Shown: one piece after another, positions 14,221 to 14,412 of the stretch | Numbering within the stretch: position 1 is the stretch's first letter | Layout: every line of letters starts with the position of its first letter | DNA from: Bermanella sp051277445 | Lineage (GTDB): Bacteria; Pseudomonadota; Gammaproteobacteria; Pseudomonadales; Oceanobacteraceae | NCBI GenBank assembly: GCA_051277445.1 | Contig: JBNMQC010000051.1 | Span: 1 to 14,412, forward strand | DNA: 14,412 nt | Direction: 5' to 3' | Made by a program: the position numbers and the translations under genes | Notes under the pieces: model-generated | What the model saw: the letters and a program-made list of their open reading frames with translations, nothing else | The model's database searches: none | What the model was told of the DNA's origin: nothing

Positions 14221-14412
14221 TTATTTCCCAGTATTCATATCAGACGCATTATTTTGATTAATCAAATTACTGAGTTTGTGCTCGGCCTTTTTACTAATTG
14301 GCTGATCTGGAAATTCATCCATGATTTTACGGAAGAAGTAACTGGATTTCTTTAAGCTTTTTTCAGGGTTTTGTTCGCTCATATATATTAAACCAAGTTG
14401 ATAAAGTGACTT
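14221..14412 (-). CDS. TPR-like protein, C-terminal fragment (partial)
   Basis: The last 63 codons of a - strand gene run into the window edge and end in TAA at 14223-14221. The translated part includes SLYQLGLIYMSEQNPEKSLK and FFRKIMDEFPDQPISKKAE, the spacing and residue pattern of tetratricopeptide-like repeats in gammaproteobacterial envelope lipoproteins. The tail is polar. The start, any signal peptide and the exact family lie outside the window, so no specific role is given. Confidence 0.7.
   Translation of the reverse strand, partial: KSLYQLGLIYMSEQNPEKSLKKSSYFFRKIMDEFPDQPISKKAEHKLSNLINQNNASDMNTGK

Noticed and set aside
1..14412. Mobile elements, CRISPR arrays, tRNA or rRNA genes
   Set aside because: No transposase, integrase, regularly spaced repeats, or tRNA/rRNA-like sequence was seen on either strand.

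Overview
The window looks like core chromosome of a marine-type gammaproteobacterium, probably near Oceanospirillales (genera like Bermanella, Oleispira or Marinomonas). The reasons are the rplT-pheS-pheT-ihfA order, protein sequences that follow their E. coli counterparts closely, moderate-to-low GC, and a sigma-28 promoter of textbook enterobacterial/pseudomonad form. The genus is inference. I see no mobile element, CRISPR array, tRNA or rRNA.

Layout. Positions 1-4204 hold the translation/nucleoid block on the + strand: the end of rplT, a terminator, a 176-base leader region, pheS (TTG start), pheT and ihfA, closed by a strong bidirectional terminator. Positions 4220-8567, on the - strand, form a tight four-gene operon, transcribed as [2Fe-2S] subunit, Tat-exported molybdopterin subunit, xdhC-type chaperone, mocA-type cytidylyltransferase. 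Together these predict a periplasmic molybdenum hydroxylase carrying a cytosine-dinucleotide molybdenum cofactor, plus the two factors that build and insert that cofactor. No FAD subunit or cytochrome partner is encoded beside it. Divergent from this operon is a single-domain asparaginase-like protein (8749-9246), which converges on a membrane fatty-acid desaturase (9341-10375, - strand) across a perfect 17-bp bidirectional terminator.

Positions 10376-10715 are a 340-base intergenic region. Its right part carries a near-perfect sigma-28 (FliA) promoter, TAAAGTAA-N11-GCCGATAA, directly upstream of a 376-aa DUF5610-like protein of unknown function. This is the most interesting point in the window: it places an uncharacterised protein in the late flagellar/motility regulon, far from any visible flagellar gene. 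After its own terminator come a small glutaredoxin-like protein, a cysteine-rich lipoprotein of unknown function, a terminator, and the aldo/keto reductase tas. The window ends inside a - strand gene for a TPR-like protein.

Most genes are ordinary housekeeping or accessory-metabolism genes. The observations most worth a second look are the sigma-28-controlled DUF5610 gene, paired inverted repeats over the likely promoter of the molybdenum hydroxylase operon, the one-domain asparaginase, the unusual leaders of pheS and the desaturase gene, and a terminator-like hairpin inside the short gap before tas.
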